Below, piece after piece: positions 46,839-58,570 of a DNA stretch of 64,000 nucleotides. Position 1 is the first letter of the stretch. The number at the start of each line of letters is the position of its first letter. The DNA comes from Rhizophagus irregularis (taxonomy: Eukaryota; Glomeromycota; Glomeromycetes; Glomerales; Glomeraceae). Location: contig NC_089434.1 of the NCBI RefSeq assembly GCF_026210795.1, positions 3,038,001 through 3,102,000 on the forward strand, written 5' to 3'. The translations under genes and the position numbers were made by a program. The notes under the pieces were generated by a model that was not told the origin of the DNA, did not search any database, and saw only the letters and a program-made list of their open reading frames with translations.

Positions 46839-47401
46839 GAGGCGTGCCAGAAATTACATGATTTAGTGGGTGGGTGGGGTCAGGTCTTGCAATCAGGTGT
46901 CACAATATACCTTTTATGGTAATAAGATATCTTTTATAGTAAATAATATATAATTTGTTTATTAAGAAGCTTTTTTTGCAATTATCTCACCATCTAAAAG
47001 TCCAATTTTAATGAATTTTTTTTTGTTTTATAAAGTATAAAGAGAGCTACAAAATAAAAAAAAGTTTATGCAAATTGAATTATTGGATAGTGAAATAATT
47101 GTATTATAATATAAAATATATGGTAATTTATTTATTAATAAGCTTTTTTGCAATTATTTCACCATCTAGCAGTATGAATTTTTTTTTATTTTATAAAGCA
47201 TAAATGGAGCTACAAAACAAAAAAAAGTTTATGCAAATTGGATTATTAGATAGCAAACTAATTGTATTATAATATATATATTAATATAATATATATATTA
47301 TATTGTATGTATTTTTTTAGCCAATCAGAATTCAATCACATGGTGGGTAGGGGGGGTCAGGTCTCTAATTGAACATAATCACGTGATTTCTGGCACGCCC
47401 C
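46839..47401. mobile_element. Non-autonomous relative of the 37.1-40.0 kb transposon, TAA target
   Basis: 563 bp bounded by GAGGCGTGCCAGAAATTACA on the left and, inverted, GGGGCGTGCCAGAAATCACG on the right, with TAA on both sides (46836-46838 and 47402-47404). Removing the element plus one TAA makes the retroelement frame continuous (AVIHNNFINKFWKR), confirming the target duplication. Positions 8-20 of the ends match those of the autonomous element (GCCAGAAATTACGT-type). G-runs (GTGGGTGGGTGGGG; GGTGGGTAGGGGGGG) lie inside each end as they do there. The interior holds two tandem foldback units of about 170 bp (46970-47115 and 47140-47280) containing CAATTATYTCACCATCTA. No coding frame. Confidence 0.87.
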
Positions 47402-47790
47402 TAACAACTTTATTAACAAATTTTGGAAACGAATTTGGAATCTACATTCTTATTATAAAGGATTATGAGAATATGTGATGAACATCACTTCAAAACTTAA
47501 ATACTCTTCAAGGTCTAAAGGTTTGTCCAAATCTTCATATCTTCCTTACTTATCTTTACCACCTCTGACCCATGTTGATTCACGTGACTCTAGAACTGAT
47601 TTGTTGAAGAACTTGATGCAATATGAATTATCTTAGTTTAATCACATTTCGAGTTTTATGAGTCATTTAACATTGCTACTTAATAATAGCTTTTGCAGGA
47701 TAGAGTGTCGATTTTAATAATGGATGTGTCATTTGTTATTTTGTTAGCATAGTTGCTTCTACTTTGGTTGGAATATATCAAGGGAGAAGA

Positions 47791-48047
47791 TCTAGGAAGT
47801 GTTAGTATTAGCGATTTTTCTTTTTGAATTTTCTTTTAATTATAATTTCTTTTTAGGAGACTATATAGCTTTGTTTTTAGTTAGTTTTTTATTTTATTTT
47901 ATTTTCTTTTTCTTGTATATAAAATTATAAAGTTCGATAAATAATTAATAAAGATAAAGGTTGCTATGCCATGTTTGCCTGAAAGTGTGACTTATAACCT
48001 GTATTAGAGAATTCTGAGTCCTAATAGAATCATATGATGAAAATGAA
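47791..48047. other. Repeat tail and AT-rich spacer
   Basis: 47970-48022 matches the right end of the 9.0 kb MITE family (CTGAAAGTGTGACTTATAACC ... GAGTCCTA) without the rest of the element. The remainder is T-rich. Confidence 0.5.
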
Positions 48048-48540
48048 ATGACTTTAAATTGCAACTATCAATTAAACTTTATTACTTATAACAAATTTTT
48101 AGAAAAGTTAGATGAAAAGAATAAATTAAATGAAGAGATTGAAATTAACACATCTACTTTAGTTGTTTTTTTGGAAGAAATTAAAACAGATTATAAAAGT
48201 TGTGGTCTGCAGTTTCATACTGCATTAGACAAATTTGCTAAGCATTACCATGCTTCAAAATTGAAATCAGTTCCTTGCTTATATTCCTTCCTTTATGATA
48301 TTAGCCAAAATGTAGATCCAACATGTGTTAAAAGCGGTGCAATGATTTATGTTCAAGTAAAATCTGTCAAGTGGCACAAGAAAATAGGATTAAGTAATAC
48401 TAAGCAAGTTAATGGAAAAGAAAATTTAAATCCATAAATTATTCCAAGTTGGAAAAAAAGGAAAACTGGTAAGAAAGAACACAATTTGAGCAAAAATATC
48501 CTTAGAAACCAGCCAATTAAATTTCATTTTACTTGTGTAT
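48048..48540 (+). pseudogene. C-terminal remnant of a MULE/SWIM-type transposase
   Basis: A 129-codon frame with EEIKTDYKSCGLQFHTALDK, SFLYDISQNVDP and KSGAMIYVQVKSVK ends at a TAA (48435-48437). The same frame stays open for about 34 codons after the stop (WKKRKTGKKEHNLSKN), the basic tail expected of the family. The stop is therefore a lesion rather than the natural end. No 5' exons of a full protein are found upstream. From memory it is the C-terminal part of the same family whose N-terminal blocks lie at 35315-35985. Confidence 0.5.
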
Positions 48541-48822
48541 TTGGAAGATTTCTAAATAAAGTTTATATTTTTTAATATTTTTACTTTATTAAAATTGCCC
48601 ATATTACCATATACATACAATAAAGATAATTATTATTTATTTAATTAAAATTTTACATTCAATTCACGATTTCCGATTGGCTAATTTAAACATCTTTAAT
48701 TCTGGCCAAAATAAAGTTTGTGGCGCGTGCGGCTTGTCAAGCCACGAACCTGGCACACAAAAAAGGGTGCGCTGATCTTTCAGTTTAATGTACATTGCTG
48801 TTTGCTTTTGTTTTTATTAGTT

Positions 48823-51800
48823 ATGGACGAAAAGGAAAACACGATATCAAGTCCAGACGAAAAAGCAACGTCTTCCTCTCTGACACCTTTACCTGAGGCT
48901 AAAACTATATCTGGTACTAATACCATCAACTTACCTCAACTTGCCTATCTTCGTTTAAAACCCGCTAAGAGTACAGATTCTCTTACACACCATCCATTGT
49001 TAAACCATGACGATGAAGAAAGTGATGTGATTTCAGCCTGGTCCAGTCAGCGAAGCAGACGATCGTCTTCGACTTCTTCATCCTCGTCTTTGCAGCCTAG
49101 AGTTTCTATACATCCCGTTCCAGGCGGCTCAGTAGGCGGATTGTTACTTACGAAACTTCGTGAAATGAATGCGGGCTTCGATGATATTGTACATATGTTG
49201 ATTGCAAAAAAGGTTGGAGACTGCATGTCTTTTGACCTTAATGTGGTATCAAAGTTAAGTTTTGCAGTGTCTCCAAAATAAAACTTTTTTGGTTGACACA
49301 TTATTGTAAATTTTGTTCTGGATGGACACTTCTCGTGCTGCTATCAGGCGACACTTTTACTTCCTGCGTCTCAAGTTACGCCTTTCGAGAATGTTGACCG
49401 AATTTACCTAGAAGCTCATGTTGTTATTTCTCAATCAACTGAAGGTGGGGCCAAAGTGATAACTTTAAATGGGCTAAAAGGTTTTATACAACAGTGAGTA
49501 TGCTTTTTAATAATGTAAATATCTTGGCTTTTCTTGTAATATATTCAAAAATAATTTCATATATTCAAGGGATGTTTTCAAAGCCGTTGGTTTAATATCT
49601 ACAGAACCAGTTGATATTAAGAATTCCAAGAGTCACAAGTTAGTTTTATTATATTATTTTCATTGAAAATTTGTCTAGGCCTAAATTATGCCATTCACGG
49701 AATAATTTCATATTTATACAATTATATTATAGATCTATATTTGAAGCTTTTTCTAAGCCCGATCTCTCTTATGATTATCCCTCAATTAAAATTTTACGTG
49801 ATAATAATGACATCCTTTTACATGGTATGCCCATTCAAACCATAGTAATAGAATCACCTATCAGAACAAAAGAAATTGCAGAGCGCATTTCGACGCGTAC
49901 GGAAATGGAGAAAAAGGTTGAAGGATCTTTACCGGAGTCATTACTTGATGAGTATGAATTTTTAATAAAGAATTATTTTTAATTAAATATTAGGAATCAG
50001 CAAGCTGATATTTATTTGTTCGAACATTTTCTAGCTTTATTAGAGATTTTATAAAGAATCTTCCAAAAAACGAAGATTCTTCAATTGATCAAATCCAAGG
50101 ATTATTTGATCGTGTGCGTAATGAAATTGAATATCAAATTGAATCTAACGGAGAACTCACCGAAGTCAATGACAATGATATAAATGAAACAATGAATATT
50201 GTTGAAAAATATGTTTGCACGGCACTTTATGATAAGTTTGTATCATCACTATTTGAAAATTGTGCTATTAATCTATATAACAAACCATATCATTTATTAG
50301 TTTTTAATTTTATTGAATAATTAACTGAATAAAGTGTATTCAGTCCAAAATGGTCAAACGATAGTGCTGCCGATGAGGCACTTTGTTCAAAGATAGCTTC
50401 TTTAAATCTTTTAGAATTAGGGCTATCAAATCTCGGGTTGGATATTAAACCTCAGCAACAAGAACGTATCGACTTTGCAGTGCAAGCAGCAGGTGCGGAA
50501 TTACAAAATTTAGAACAAAAAAAGTCACCCCATGAGAAGCTCGATAGTCTCGTCCGATGTCACAGAATTGTAGTTGGTACGTCTTTTTTTACATTATAGG
50601 ATCGAGACAGAGTTTTAAAATATTAATTAGTAATTATTTTCTTTAAATTTCGTGTATATAGAGGCACTTAAAAAGAAATTGCAAAAGTCCCTTCCAAATT
50701 CTGATCGTACAAACGATGCAACAGAAGAAAATTCATATGTAACGTCTCCCGTTGACGTCTCACCCGCATCAATACCCCTACCTCCTTCGCCTACTTCACC
50801 TAAATCACCTAATATTCCTACCACATCGATTTCACCAAAATTACCTATGTCACCAACTTTCCCTAATTCACCAACAGATGAAAAAAATAGTTTTAGCGAT
50901 CCTAATGCAGATGCGATATTCCCACTATTAATTTTCATAGTGGTCAAATCAAATCCAAAAAAATTGGTTTCAAACTTGAGGTTAATATTAAGTCAATAGT
51001 GTGTTTATTTAATGTCGACAATTCGATAATTTTGTTTTAATATTTTATAGGTTTATGACGAGATATCGAGTACGAACTTTGTTGTGTGGAGAATCATCTT
51101 ATTGTCTTACTAATTTTGTAAGCTTTATAGCTGTTCATTTTTGCGATATCATTTCATTTAATAAATTTCTTATTTGAATTTGAATATAGATGGCGGTGGT
51201 ACAATTTATAGAAAGCGTAGAATATTTAGCATTAGGACTATCAGATAAAGTTTCAGGGTTTGTAATTCGATAATTAACAGTTGAGTTGGAAGTGTGATAA
51301 TTTTATATAACATAAGCTCTATTATTTTAATTTAATCTAGTGAATCCGTAAATGCAAATCCTAGTTTAGAGCAAAGAACCCGCAAAGTGGGGCAAGATAT
51401 TGTTGTTGCTGCCGATAATAGTATAAAAGCTATTACAGGAGTCATGGATAGTTCCGTTAAAATGTTTGGAAGACTAATCGGTTACAGCGAAAATACATAT
51501 ATTGGAACAAATTCATTAGATAAGGAAAATTCAACTTTACTAAACATCAACGCGGATCTGCCAGAACGAAACTTTACAAAGGACAACAATGTGAATGATA
51601 TTAAAATGAATCCTGGTTTACTGGAAGTAGGAGCGAAAGAACTAGCAGAAATAAATACAACAAATAATAACTTCACACACACTGAAGAAACCTCGTCTTC
51701 GAATGTTAATGAGGAAACAAAATCATTGTAATTATTAATTTTCATTCTTATTTTAGTAAAATAATTTATAGTAGTTAATAATTGGCAAATGTTTACAGTA

Positions 51801-52187
51801 CAGATCGATTAATTCCTTTTAATGTATTGCCGCGCTTTAGCAATGATCGTAATCATATAGTTGAGGTATTAATTTATTTTATAATTATTCTCTTGTTTTC
51901 GTCATCTAAACCTTAACTTTTGCGGATTATATAATTAGGAGAATAAGGAACAAAAGATTGATATATCTGTAAATAAGATATCTCCTCCTGTTCAAAAATT
52001 CTTGGATTGTCCAATTGATGAATTTCGTGTTAATGATGTACCAGGTTATATTTATGTTTATTTTTAATGAACCGTTCAAAAAATTTTCAAATTATTTAAG
52101 TCTATAATTATTTTTCTAATAGAACTTTTAGCGGAGTATAAAAGATTGGCAAATGCAATTCGCGAACTTGGGCTTTTCTCCTCTTAG
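48823..52187 (+). CDS. VPS9-domain protein, probable Rab5-type GEF
   Basis: Thirteen exons (48823-49242, 49348-49493, 49570-49638, 49733-49951, 50035-50235, 50335-50576, 50662-50980, 51051-51117, 51190-51257, 51341-51727, 51799-51865, 51939-52044, 52123-52187) total 2376 nt, 791 residues. VPS9 domains catalyse GDP/GTP exchange on Rab5/Vps21 in early endosome traffic. The N-terminus is Ser-rich and probably disordered. From about 160 there is a folded region (YLEAHVVISQ, DLSYDYPSIKILRDN) and a helical bundle (FSPKWSNDSAADEALCSKIA). The split VPS9 core is NADAIFPLLIFIVVKSNPKK, SNLRFMTRYR, then ESSYCLTNFMAVVQFIESV (about 500-580), with the catalytic-type Asp in NADAIFP and Tyr in SSYCLTN. A Ser/Thr/Pro loop (PLPPSPTSPKSPN) is inserted before it. 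The C-terminal 200 residues are unrecognised. The start is the first in-frame ATG; the open stretch upstream has only TTG. Confidence 0.9.
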
Positions 52188-52449
52188 AACTGTTCTTATC
52201 TTTTCTTTCTTACTTTATTTTCGTTTATTTATTACATATAAATTAAATACTTTCAAGTTATAATACTGTAATATTATTATTCTTATGAATCAAAAAAAAA
52301 ATAAATAAATAAATGAAGGTCGATAATTAATTTTAAAAATAAACGGTTTATAAACGCGTTTCAAAGATAACTATTATGAATGCTTGGATAACAACAACTT
52401 ATGAGATTAACTTAACCTTATAATTAAATTAATGATTTTAATAAAGTAA

Positions 52450-54404
52450 TTAATGGGTTACAAATTCCTTGTTGAATTCCCTAACATCAAAAAAAGAAAG
52501 AAAAAAATATATATATATATATTACACAAAATGATCTTTTCAAGCAAACAATAACTATTATACAAACTTCAGCTAACCTTGCAATTACAAGTCTTCGAAT
52601 TTCGCTAGTTCCTGCACCAATTTCATAAAGTTTTGCATCTCTTAGAAGTCTTCCAGTATCGTAATCATTAATATATCCATTGCCCCCAAGACACTGGATT
52701 GCATCTAAAGCAACTTCGGTGGCACGTTCGGCAGAATATAATATAACTGCAGCACAATCCTTCACGTTTATGAATAAAAAATTAATTTTAACGGTATTAT
52801 TTAAAAACAGTTATTATGAATGTCAAATACCCTATTAGAAACAAATCCGTTATCACAAGCTCTTGCTACAGAGTAAGCGTATGATCTAGAAGCGTTGAGT
52901 TTAGTATACATATCAGCTATTTTCGCCTGAACTAATTGGAAATAACCAATTGGTTGGGCGAATTGATGTCGTGAATGTACATAGGGAAGAACAACGTCAA
53001 GTGCTGCTTGCATTAATCTGAATAAATGAAGAATAACTAAATAACAAATGAATAACCTTCAAAACACAAGTGTTGAAGGCTCACCCTAGTGGACCACCTG
53101 AGAGAACGACTCTTTCAATATCTAATCCACTCATAAGTACATACACTCCTTTATTTTCTTCCCCCAAAATATTCTCAACTATAATAGAAGAACACTAAGT
53201 ATCGCAATTATATTGTACAAATTTACTAAAATAATTACCAGGAACTTCACAGTTTTCGAAAACAAGTTCACAAGTGTTCGATCCACGCATTCCAAGTTTG
53301 TCAAGTTTTTGTCCTGTTGAAAACCCCTGAAAACCCTTAAAAATTTTCAATTCATAACTTACTTTGACTGCTCAAAATGATTAATTAAATTTAATTAAAT
53401 CAGAAACTATTTAATACTTTTTCAATTAAAAATGCCGTAATACCACGAGCATCTGCTTCGGGATCTGTCTTGGCATATACAACAAGAACATCTGCATCAG
53501 GACCGTTAGTAATCCACATTTTATTTCCATTCAAAACATAACTATTCCCTCTCTTCTCAGCACGAAGACGCATTGAAACCACATCTGAACCGGATTCCGG
53601 TTCAGACATAGCAAGCGCACCAATATAATCACCCGAAATAAGCTAACCAAATAGTATAATTAGATTAATTTTGATAACTAAAATGTGATGAGTCATGTAT
53701 TTGTACCTTTGGTAAATATTTTGATTTCTGCTTCTCATTACCATTTCGGACTATTTGGTTAACACACAAATTTGAATGTGCTCCGTAAGAAAGAGCAACT
53801 GAACCTGAAGCTCGCGATATCTCCTCCATTACAAATACATGTTCGAGATATCCTTTATTTAATCCTCCATATTCTTCAGGAGCGGTTATACCAAGTAATC
53901 CCATATCACCAAATTTCTTCCACATGTCCTAACAGAAACATTCAAATTTTTTAAGCCTGAATAATTCCATTCGGTAAAAAGACTAAAATTTACCATTGGA
54001 AAAGAATTCTGCTTGTCTATTTCAGCTGCTCTATTTCTAAGTTCTTTTTGGCAAAATTGGTGAACAACTTCGCGAAGCTAAACGATAAATCATTTTAGCC
54101 GAAATAAGATTATTAAGAGCTAACTTTATATAAACAAACCTCGTTCTGTTCCTCGGTTAAGCCGGCCACATGTACATTATACATAGAAACATAAGTACGA
54201 AAATGAGGAAAAGCTATATCTACTTTCCGCTAAGTTTAAAAAAAAACAATTGATATTATCTGAAAAAGTTATGGTTAGCAAATTTTTACTGGTTTTTTTT
54301 CGAAATAACTACTAAATATTTACCACAGTTGATCTATTTAAAAATAATAAAGACGACGCACAACTATGAAAGCTCTTAAAGAATTTTGTGCCAGAGCGAA
54401 ACAT
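52450..54404 (-). CDS. IVD: Isovaleryl-CoA dehydrogenase, mitochondrial
   Basis: Ten exons (54404-54324, 54229-54140, 54077-53994, 53928-53707, 53642-53418, 53335-53239, 53178-53085, 53017-52831, 52759-52578, 52480-52450) total 1293 nt, 430 residues, near the family's 420-426. The enzyme oxidises isovaleryl-CoA to 3-methylcrotonyl-CoA in leucine breakdown, passing electrons via FAD to ETF. The first exon encodes an acid-free presequence-like start ([15 protein letters not shown]). The acyl-CoA dehydrogenase signatures are intact: [71 protein letters not shown] and [15 protein letters not shown]. The IVD active-site Glu sits atypically in helix G, in the [14 protein letters not shown] block. 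The acceptor of exon 6 (TTAAG then GGT) keeps KGFQGFST aligned. Shares a 128-bp promoter with ATP17. Confidence 0.94.
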
Positions 54405-54532
54405 GATTTTTAAAATGAAAACCTATTACGGGTTCCTCAGAATCATATTTGATTTTATCTAGTGTAACGTTACGTGATACAATTTAAAAATTATATAGTA
54501 CCTTCTTCTCATTTTCATTTCATCTTTAAAAC
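54405..54532. promoter_or_regulatory. Compact divergent promoter (IVD / ATP17)
   Basis: Only 128 bp separate the starts of two nuclear genes for mitochondrial proteins, so co-regulation is plausible. The word GTAACGTTACGTGA lies near its middle (about 54462-54476). Confidence 0.6.
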
Positions 54533-54888
54533 ATGAGTGCAATTAAATCTCTTCTTCCACCAAAAATTTCGGTTAGTGGAGTGACTGGAGCCTCAGGCTC
54601 AACAGCAGCACTTAGCGATCTTTATTCGAAGTTACCCAAAGGACCAGCTCCAAAAGTTCAGCCACAGGGATTTTTTGGACGGTATTATGCAAGGTATATT
54701 GCTACTAGTTCGCCTGCTCCCATTTTACATGTTACTCTTGCAATTGGTTTTATTAGTTATGCCTTTAATTATCATTTTCATTTAAGTAAGTAATAAAGAA
54801 AGCTTGTTTTTTCCCTAATAATCATTCAAGTAATATATATATATATTTTTTATTATTAGAACATCATAAAACGAAAGAACATCACTAA
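54533..54888 (+). CDS. ATP17: Mitochondrial ATP synthase subunit f
   Basis: Two exons (54533-54785 and 54860-54888) total 282 nt, 93 residues (yeast Atp17 about 101). Subunit f is a single-span protein of the F0 peripheral region that supports dimer formation and membrane bending. Seen: N-terminal SLLPPKISV, the conserved YSKLPKGPAPKVQ segment, FFGRYYARYI, and one transmembrane helix (PILHVTLAIGFISYAFNYHF, about 64-84). The matrix-distal tail LKHHKTKEHH matches the fungal YYFHLxHHK ending. Exon 2 encodes only the last nine residues. The first in-frame ATG is used. Confidence 0.93.
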
Positions 54889-55304
54889 TCCAATTATCAT
54901 GTCTATAAAGAAAATAAACTTTGCAAGTAAAGTATAGTTGTTTCAATAAATGTATATATATGGTTTTTCTTTAATAAATATTGACTTAACTTTTATACAT
55001 ATTTTTTTTATTTTTTTTAAATTTAAATAATAAGATATGTTGGAATTCAAATGTCGTGATATAAAAATGCAGTGGACTCCTTTTTTTTGTGATTAAGACG
55101 GATATTTTCGATACAATTTTTTTTGCACGATAAAGTTAAAAGGATCACAATCAAACAAAAAAATATGTCTAAGTCTATCTATACAACACAATGTTTTTAA
55201 AAGATGTTTATTCGAAAAAAGTAATAAATAATGTTCCTTATGTTTATTTTCAGGCCGATCCCATTTATTCACAAATTAAATCCCTTTTCGCTTTAATATT
55301 TATT
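54889..55304. other. Convergent 3' intergenic region (ATP17 / ATG9)
   Basis: T- and A-rich sequence with AATAAA-like words (AGAAAATAAAC at about 54908, TTTAATAAATATT at about 54970). No gene is seen. Confidence 0.5.
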
Positions 55305-58300
55305 TTACATTGAAGAATTATTAAGTTCATAAAATTGATTTAACAAACCAATTACTCCACCATTACGCGGTTTATCGTGTTCATTTGATTCATTTATTCC
55401 AGCTCCACCTATCCTTGCACCCGGTAATATAAAAGAATCACCCAATTCACTAGTATAATGTTCTTGACTTGAACGAGGGGAATTTAATGGGCTTGAGGGT
55501 GGATTACTTATACCATAACCACGATAAGATCCTCGTGTTATATGAGATGGACCAGCATGTGTTTGGCCATCTTCCATGATCGAGTTTAAGTCATCACCAC
55601 CACCTCCACCTCCAATTCCGGCATTGGTATAATGAGTTGTTGATTGAGAGCCAATTGGATAACTGAAATGTACGTTATTATTACTATTGCGTTTGTTGTT
55701 ATTATTAGTTGTTTTAAGAATAGAATCAACTACTGATGTACGCGCGGCATTAGGACGTTCTGGGTGAGCCTGATTATTAAATTCTGTTAAACGACTAAGA
55801 TAAAGAGATCCAAACGGATCTGTTGGTTCCCAATCTGGATGATTCGCCTATTATAAAACAATATCAATTATTCAATAATTTTCTTTATTTAATAGCGTAA
55901 AAGATACAATATAGATTCTAATCACCTTAAAATTTAAAAAACTTTTCTCCATTTTACCGTCTTTCGAAAGATAATATTCGTTTTCAACCTCTGATGCTGG
56001 TGCACCATACTATTATAGAAAATTTGAAATTATTAAAATCCAATATATGTATCAAAAAATACGTTACGTAATTAGATAAGAACAATACCTTAACATTGCC
56101 ATGTTTTCTGAAATCAAAAATTGCAAAACTGCAAACATCACCTACACCATCTACATGAACAGTAAATTCACGAAAGAAATCTATAATTTGCTGTACGCCA
56201 AAAGCTAAAAGTTAAGGGTAAAATAAAAAATGTTCGTTTTAATTACATAACACATATATAAAGGATATGACTACAATCAGCAAGAGAGAACCAGAGTATG
56301 AAAGGCGTAAAGATAACACTGAAAATCTCTTGAATATATAATACGACTTTAACTTCAAATAATTGAATGAATTCTCTTCGAACCTAAACAAGTTAAGAGT
56401 TATAAAATTTCCAAAAAAAACTAAAATAAGATACTATAAAGTTAATACTTCATCAGTATGTAATCGTCCTCTCCATTCGTCAGGAGAATAGTGCGTATGT
56501 TCAACAACTTTTTTTAATCTAGCTTCCGGATCAAAAACCAAATGATCATCGGGAATCATGCCACGACTAACTGCAAATAATGGTACTAAAACTCCAGTAT
56601 AAAAGAAAACAGTTCGTCCGGTTGTAATTTCGAAGCCGAGAAAAAGATCCGGATCAATATAGGTAGCTAAAATCAACACGGCCGTGAAAGAACCAATTAT
56701 GAAAAGTATAAATCTTTTATAAAAAAATTCAAAGGTATTAGTAATCTTACATAATAAGAATTTACGAATTGATGTGATGATAAAATGTAACTACTACCTT
56801 ATAAATAAGATAGTTTTTGCTTTGGGAAATTGATCGATATATTTATTTGCGGGTTTATAGCTCTTATCTAGTCTTTGATGAAATAAATGTGAAAGTTCGT
56901 TAAATTCTCTAAATTTCCATCGGGCAAATTGTGTCCATTGACGCGAACCAAAAATAGAGCCAGGATCTGAGCGATATTCCTAAAAAAAAAAAATCACACA
57001 TATATTATCAAAAGATAATAACATAAAAGATGAATAATAATTCTAAATTATTATATTAATCTAACCTCAAAATATCGGAAGAAGAAAAATACAAGCAGGT
57101 AAACTACTATAAACGGCGCCGAAACAAAATTAAGAATTCCCATAAAAATAATTCGATTACGTAGCCTAAATAAATTTAATTTCTTTGATAAAATAAAATA
57201 CACTCATAAAATCTCACAAATATCATGTTAAGTGACCTACCCATGAATTAGTTTTTCTCTCTGCACATCTTTTATAAATCTCTTCCTAATTTGCCCATGG
57301 TCATTAAAAACATAATTCATCACGCACCAATTCAAATTCCATTCCATAGTCTTTGTCAAAAAATTTTGCTTTCTGAGAAACGGGATTGGTATTGTTAAAT
57401 TTAACAAATCTTTATTGAAAAGTGCTATTAAATAATTATCTTGACGCATTATCCTATTAGTAATATTATGAGCATCTAAACGTTGTTGCGGTCGACTATT
57501 AATTTGATGGCTTGTATTTGGATTATTGTCTCTTATCTTAATTATCCGTGAAACTACTTCTTGCCATGAAATCGTTTGCATATCAGCCTAATTATTTAAA
57601 ATTAAAAGATGAAAAAAAAATTCACCCACGTATTAATCATATTTAATAAATTATTAACATACGCACGTCAGGGATATCAAGAAGATACGTGTAAAAATTG
57701 TACATATCAATCAATCCACGGATATCTAATACAAATCTAACAATTGTCCATATCCAAATACAAGTAACTAATACGAGAAATAGTTTTGTCCATCCGGATA
57801 ATCTTAGAATGCAACAAATAATAAATGAATGTTCGCACAGTTTAACTAAATTAATCACTAATTACACTTACTGCCCAATACAACTTGGTATTATAACTCG
57901 CGACAAGCTATCACTACTACGAACTAATGAATAATCTACACATCCAAGCAAAAAGGTTGAAAATCCAAGCACAAATCCTATAGTTCTAAAATATAAACAA
58001 TGAATTAATATTAATTTAAAATTTATTTAAATAAGTGAGTAAAATAATTTACAATAAATTTAGAAATCGACTTAGTAAAATACAATATATTCCTTTTCCG
58101 ATATAATATGAATAAACCTGGTAATGTCATAAAAAAAGCATGAATTCAATTACATCTGTATTGAAACAGAAAAGATACTTCCGGGAACTTACGTGTGCAA
58201 GGAATAAATCGAGATTTTCTACATTAACCCATTTCCACATTGTTAGCTCTCTTATGTCCATCCCCGGTTTTGGGTTTAATTTCTTATGACGCTGAGAAGG

Positions 58301-58570
58301 CATCTCAACAATTAAGGAAGGAGGGGCCTCATTACTTTCCTGATCCGAAAACGCTAACTCTTCATCATCGTTTTCGGGCAATTGATGGTATCGTTGTTGT
58401 TTTTGATTTGATAAAGGTTGAAATAACGGAGTTCGTGTCCGAGTATTTTGTATTGTTGGACGTAAAACATAGCTATTTGATTCCTCTTCATGATCTTCGT
58501 TATCGTCCTGAAAAGCAACATATGGAGCATCATTTGCTCTAAAACGGTTAAAAATTGATTGATCGGTCAT
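55305..58570 (-). CDS. ATG9: Autophagy lipid scramblase ATG9
   Basis: Twelve exons (58570-58193, 58117-58053, 57985-57872, 57802-57667, 57587-57241, 57165-57066, 56979-56798, 56713-56449, 56383-56275, 56204-56089, 56009-55926, 55847-55305) total 2439 nt, 812 residues. ATG9 is the multi-span scramblase of Golgi-derived vesicles that seed phagophores and works with Atg2. A Gln/Asp/Glu-rich N-terminal tail (to about 115) precedes the conserved core: [35 protein letters not shown] (TM1), the next helix with [58 protein letters not shown], further helices, [34 protein letters not shown] and a Gly/Asn/Ser-rich tail. The acceptor at 57803-57804 was chosen over an earlier one because it gives a normal 69-nt intron and the conserved join. 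The start is the first ATG. Confidence 0.95.

Larger units (their letters stand above)
44167..47790 (+). pseudogene. Dead RRM / zinc-knuckle retroelement frame with three insertions
   Basis: Pieces in three frames form one ancestral protein: a Ser/Pro/Asn-rich start (44167-44475); a segment with NFQAAAVPNAFSEFIKKYP (44500-44787); continuation with LPIFLVNPK, FFKKYGNIQSCQL (45130-45290); LPPNTKDIHL and VPLSLNSYKLKKWTYI, RRM-like; then a Cys/His cluster (NKLCHRCGKLRCAPIACVMN, 45610-45680) and a Ser/Pro tail. After the elements at 46.4 and 46.8 kb, KFWKRIWNLHSYY follows. I recall such RRM plus zinc-knuckle proteins as ORF1/gag-like products of Rhizophagus retroelements. Stops at about 44787, 45300 and 45771, frame changes, and three insertions (44838-45124, 46353-46561, 46839-47401) show it is long dead. 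No reverse transcriptase is seen here. Confidence 0.6.

Noticed and set aside
48718-48822. In-frame extension upstream of the VPS9-domain gene
   Set aside because: Only a TTG could start it; the first ATG at 48823 gives a normal disordered N-terminus.
57803-57871. Coding use of the [10 protein letters not shown] stretch in ATG9
   Set aside because: Including it needs an intron of 26-39 nt with poor signals; treating it as part of a 69-nt intron with a GTAAGT donor restores the conserved join.
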